Shown here in pieces: positions 17,211-17,680 of a DNA stretch of 17,680 bases (position 1 is its first letter; each line of letters starts with the position of its first letter). Under the pieces are notes generated by a model. It did no database searches and had not been told where the DNA came from. It was given only the letters and a program-made list of their open reading frames with translations. Made by a program: the position numbers and the translations under genes. The stretch lies in contig FN649726.1 in the NCBI GenBank assembly GCA_000310025.1, forward strand, positions 3,421,173 through 3,438,852, in the 5' to 3' direction. The DNA comes from Ectocarpus siliculosus (Eukaryota; Sar; Phaeophyceae; Ectocarpales; Ectocarpaceae).

Positions 17211-17680
17211 GGGGGGGGGGGGGGGGGGGGGGGAGAAAAAAAAAAATTGGAAAACCCCCCCCGGGGTTTTCCTGGGGCCAAAAAAACCCCCCCCAACCCC
17301 CCTTTTTTTTTTTACTCCCCCCCCCCAAAAAACCCCCCCTTTTTAAGGGGGGGGGGGATTTCCCCCAAAAAACCCGGGCCCCCTTTTTTGGGGGGGGTCC
17401 CCCCCCAAACCCCCCAACCTTTTTTAAAAATTTAGGGCAGGGTTTCCCCCTTCCCCCCCCAAATTTTTTCTTTCCTCAAATTTTAAAAAAAATGAAAAAG
17501 GGCCCGGGCCCCCCTTTTTTTTTTTTTTTCCCCCCAAAAAAAAAAAAATGTTTTTTCCCTTTTTTTTCTTTCCCCCAAAAAAAAATTTTAACAAAAAAAA
17601 ATTTTTTCCCCCCCATTACCCCAAGGACCCCACAAAAAAACCCCCGGGGCCCCCCCTTTCAAAGCAAAAGGGCCCCCGGG
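17211..17680. other. Low-quality, homopolymer-dominated sequence (likely assembly artefact at a contig end)
   Basis: From a run of 23 G (17211-17233) onward the sequence is almost entirely homopolymer blocks of 3-17 identical bases (g, a, c, t). This is unlike anything else in the window and lasts to the final base. It resembles stretched base calls from a failed read beyond a polymerase-stalling G run. Open frames across it (poly-Pro/Lys/Phe/Gly) should not be annotated. Confidence 0.8.

Noticed and set aside
16807-17435. Plus-strand open frames ending in poly-Gly/Lys/Pro
   Set aside because: They run into the homopolymer artefact beginning at 17211.

Overview
The window looks like nuclear DNA of a photosynthetic stramenopile, most likely a brown alga of the Ectocarpus type. 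The reasons are GT-AG introns with long pyrimidine tracts, long untranslated regions, GC-rich coding DNA full of CAG/GCN repeats and Ala/Pro/Ser-rich insertions, and one gene whose N-terminus resembles a heterokont plastid-targeting presequence. This placement is inference. No bacterial operon, rRNA, CRISPR array or convincing tRNA was seen.

Layout. (1) 225-1036 (+): the last two coding exons of a TBC1D22-type Rab GTPase-activating protein; the rest lies off the left edge. (2) 1037-2449: two convergent 3' untranslated regions, with a visible switch in strand composition near 1795. (3) 2450-4902 (-): one gene, or possibly two, of unrecognised function. It has a proline-directed, disordered N-terminal exon (4270-4902) and two C-terminal exons (2450-2673 and 3072 to about 3515) joined by an intron holding a (CT)24 microsatellite. 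(4) 4903-5191: a 289-bp divergent promoter with a perfect palindromic E2F-type site and three TTTGAA elements. (5) 5192-11333 (+): a four-exon gene, phase-consistent at all three introns, for a 1084-residue protein with a RanBP2-type zinc finger, a basic disordered middle and a C-terminal beta-propeller resembling that of PALB2. Its 2.47-kb last intron contains a 472-bp foldback element. (6) 11546-14830 (-): a two-exon gene for a 762-residue Leg1-family (formerly DUF781) protein with an N-terminal targeting sequence, convergent with gene 5. (7) 14831-17210: no gene recognised; the A/C-rich + strand suggests the 3' untranslated region of a minus-strand gene beyond the right edge. (8) 17211-17680: homopolymer-dominated sequence that looks like untrimmed low-quality read, probably a contig end.

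The genes do not form a pathway. The one functional link suggested by the sequence is the shared promoter at 4903-5191: an E2F site between a candidate recombination-repair scaffold (PALB2-like) and an unknown protein rich in S/T-P sites suggests both are induced at the G1/S transition. All exon models come from reading splice motifs and phases by eye; no alignment or transcript data were available.
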